DNA of 64,000 nucleotides from VXNE01 sp963664635. Lineage in GTDB: Bacteria; Pseudomonadota; Gammaproteobacteria; Pseudomonadales; Azotimanducaceae. A program made the translations under genes and the position numbers. Of this stretch, positions 62,017 through 64,000 are shown one piece after another. Position 1 is the stretch's first letter; each line of letters starts with the position of its first letter. The notes below the pieces were generated by a model. The model saw nothing but the letters and a program-made list of their open reading frames with translations, did not search any database and was not told where the DNA came from. The stretch is from the NCBI GenBank assembly GCA_963664635.1, contig OY761542.1:5146001-5210000 (forward strand), written 5' to 3'.

Positions 62017-64000
62017 GCCGCTGGCTCCGCCGCCCGGGTACCGCCCGCGAAACAGGCGTCCAGGGCCGCGATGCAGGCGGCGCTCGGCCGGTCGAAATGG
62101 ATGCCCCTGTCCATCCCCGCCTGCGGATCCACGCCCCGCAGGAAGAGGTAGAAGGCGCCGCCGACGTGCCGTTCGTAGTCGTAGTCGCGCACCCGCAACG
62201 CGAGGTGGCGGTGCAGGGCAACCAGGTAGACGAGGTACTGCAGCGTGTACCCGCTACGGCGCACGGCTTCTTCCAGGTGCGGCCCCGCGTAAAGGTCGGC
62301 GGTCGCACCGAGCAGGTTGGACTTGTAGTCCACGACGTACCAGCAGCCGTCGTGCACGGCGACCAGGTCCATGAAGCCCCGCAGGAAGCCCTCGACGGGT
62401 CGTCCACCGGCGGTCGCGAAGGGATTGTCGTAGCCGTGTTCGGCCAGCGTCGCTCCCAGCCGGCGCCGGTCCACGCCCCGCACGGGGAAGTGGAACTCCA
62501 TCTCGGGAATCGGGCGCGCCAGTTCCTCCAGCCGGAAGCCGCGCCCCGGACCGCCGCCGGGGCCCGTCCGCGCTCTCAGCCGCACGCGGCGCGCGTTCTC
62601 GACCATGGTTCTCGCCACCCCGGCCCACTCCACGTCGATGCCGAAGGCCCCGAGACTCTCGCGGCACACGTCGTCCAGGTCGGCTTCCGGCGCGACCGAA
62701 CGGTCGAGCCGCTCGAAGATCCCGTGCAGACCGTTACCCGCACGCGGACCGGCCGGAAAGGTGAACGGCGTCCGCTCGGGCGCCGTCGGCACGGCAAGGC
62801 CGTCGGCCTCCTCGGGCATGTCGGCATCGCGGTCATGGTCGGGAAGTTCCAGCTCCTCGTGGTCGGGCGGCGACTGCGCGGCGCCCGGGGCCCGCGCGAG
62901 CGCCGAGTAGCTCGTCATCTGCCGCACCCGGCGCGTCGTGCGGCGCGGGCGCCGCGCCTGCAAAAGCGACAACGCGAGGGGCTGCGTCGTCGCCGGTACG
63001 TCCGGTGCGCCGATCCAGTCCACCGAGATGCCACCGCCGCTCGCCGCCGCGAGCCCTTCGATGCACTCGCGCCAGGCGCGGGCGTCGAGCTTGCGGGCTT
63101 CCCTGGCCGCCTGCCGCAGCGCCAGGTGCGGATCGGCCCCGGCGGCAGCGTCGGCCCCATGCAGCAACCAGCCGAGGGGCGCGTGTTCGCAGAACGTCGC
63201 CGGGCCCCAGGTGACCACGCAGCGCAGGCGCGCCCGCGTGAGCGCCACGTAGAGCAGGCGCGCCTCGTCGGCCACGTCCTCGAGCCACTCCCGCTCCCAC
63301 TCCGCGCTACCGGGCGCGAGGTGCAGGACCTCCGGGTACCCCGCGCGGTCCCGCTCGTGATAGACGGCCGTCACCCCCCGGTTGTACTGCGGCGCGCGCG
63401 CGTCCCAGGCGAACGGGCAGAACACGATCGGGAACTCCAGGCCCTTGCTGCGGTGGATCGAGACGATCTTCACCAGGTCCTCGTCGCTCTCTAGACGCAG
63501 CTGGGCAACCTCGTCCCCCCGGCGCACGTTCGCGCGCCGCCGGCTGAACCAGGCCGCGACGGCCGTCGGTGCAAGGCGCGAAGCCGATTCGGCCCGCTGC
63601 AGCAGGTCGGCGAGGTGCATCACGTTGGTCAACCGCCGGGCGCCCGCAGGATGGCGCAACAGCCGCGCCGCGCCTCCCGCCCGTCCGGCCGGCGCGTCGT
63701 CCGCCGCCTCCCCGCCGGCCTCCGGGCGCCGGCCGAAGTCCCACAACAGGCGGCGGATCATGGTCGCGACGCCCCGGGTCTCCCAGTGCGCGCGCCAGCT
63801 CCCCAACCGTTCCTGCCAGTCGTTCCAGGCCTCGTCGTCGTCCACCAGGCGGGCGAGCTCGCCGGCATCGAGACCGAACAGATCGCCCGCCAGCGCACCG
63901 CGCACGCGATCCGGGGACTGCGGCTTGGCGACCGCCCACAGCAGGCGCTCGAGCTGTTCGGCCTCCCGGCTCTCGAAGACGTCGGCGTCGCCGATCTCGA
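62013..64000 (-). CDS. recB: Exodeoxyribonuclease V beta subunit RecB, 5' part beyond the window
   Basis: About 662 C-terminal residues of RecB, which is normally near 1,180. Present are the second helicase half (KIVSIHRSKGLEFPIVFCP, LLYVALTRARLRC) and the C-terminal nuclease domain with GFLRGFMDLV and YVVDYKSNLLG, the active-site DYK. The N-terminal Walker A half lies past the right edge, and an apparent in-frame start at 63905 is internal. The order recB-recD on the minus strand is standard. Confidence 0.95.
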   Translation of the reverse strand, partial: EIGDADVFESREAEQLERLLWAVAKPQSPDRVRGALAGDLFGLDAGELARLVDDDEAWNDWQERLGSWRAHWETRGVATMIRRLLWDFGRRPEAGGEAADDAPAGRAGGAARLLRHPAGARRLTNVMHLADLLQRAESASRLAPTAVAAWFSRRRANVRRGDEVAQLRLESDEDLVKIVSIHRSKGLEFPIVFCPFAWDARAPQYNRGVTAVYHERDRAGYPEVLHLAPGSAEWEREWLEDVADEARLLYVALTRARLRCVVTWGPATFCEHAPLGWLLHGADAAAGADPHLALRQAAREARKLDARAWRECIEGLAAASGGGISVDWIGAPDVPATTQPLALSLLQARRPRRTTRRVRQMTSYSALARAPGAAQSPPDHEELELPDHDRDADMPEEADGLAVPTAPERTPFTFPAGPRAGNGLHGIFERLDRSVAPEADLDDVCRESLGAFGIDVEWAGVARTMVENARRVRLRARTGPGGGPGRGFRLEELARPIPEMEFHFPVRGVDRRRLGATLAEHGYDNPFATAGGRPVEGFLRGFMDLVAVHDGCWYVVDYKSNLLGATADLYAGPHLEEAVRRSGYTLQYLVYLVALHRHLALRVRDYDYERHVGGAFYLFLRGVDPQAGMDRGIHFDRPSAACIAALDACFAGGTRAAEPAA

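Noticed and set aside
60196..62151. 651-codon plus-strand frame opposite recD
   Set aside because: Antisense to recD, with arginine- and proline-rich translation and no domain pattern.
63905..64000. RecB start at 63905
   Set aside because: The frame stays open and similar to RecB beyond it to the window edge, so the codon is internal.

Overview
This 64 kb window is high-GC chromosomal DNA of a gammaproteobacterium. Gene orders known from Escherichia and Pseudomonas recur: amiB-tsaE-nnr facing queG and orn, rhdA-psd, epmA-efp, serB facing smp/ahpA, parE-cpdA-yqiB facing tolC, and glnE-ilvE-waaF-waaC followed by inner-core LPS genes. This is a non-enteric lineage. Many genes overlap by 4 bp (ATGA or GTGA) and GTG or TTG starts are common. 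A closer taxon cannot be given from sequence alone.

Layout. 1-19,700 is housekeeping: cell-wall amidase, tRNA and metabolite-repair enzymes, phosphatidylserine decarboxylase, EF-P and its lysylating enzyme, serine synthesis, topoisomerase IV, cAMP phosphodiesterase and TolC. A DUF4143 ATPase and a small flavin-fold oxidase follow. 20,011-22,757 is a XamI-like restriction-modification pair whose nuclease gene is interrupted. 22,760-46,813 is mainly an envelope region: Kdo transferase, heptose activation (hldE), a lipid A acyltransferase, an O-antigen ligase-like protein, a carbamoyltransferase, two LPS kinases, a double WaaG-like glycosyltransferase, WaaC, WaaF, IlvE and GlnE. Several genes of unclear role sit in it: an oxidoreductase/aldo-keto reductase/PhyH cassette, a second DUF4143 ATPase, a GOLPH3-family protein and an AlbA_2 protein. 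47,021-51,255 is a second restriction-modification system with two methyltransferases (one carrying an N-terminal HTH) and an NgoFVII/BfiI-like PLD nuclease. argE follows, then an accessory stretch (52,496-60,267) with transposase remnants and orphan hypothetical genes, then recD and recB, the latter running off the right edge.

The most unusual signal is a set of closely packed hairpin elements. One, about 148 bp and almost entirely stem, lies inside the XamI-like nuclease gene and breaks it. One lies in frame near the N-terminus of the partner methyltransferase. One lies downstream of argE and shares hairpin arms with the methyltransferase copy. An 18-bp palindrome sits at the frameshift of a multi-copy-type protein at 58.0 kb. 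They resemble, in behaviour only, the palindromic elements that enter Rickettsia genes. Other notable items are a tandem WaaG fusion with a decayed second domain, a bacterial GOLPH3-family protein among LPS genes, an HTH-methyltransferase fusion with a palindrome at its start codon, and two DUF4143 ATPases with inverted repeats at their starts.
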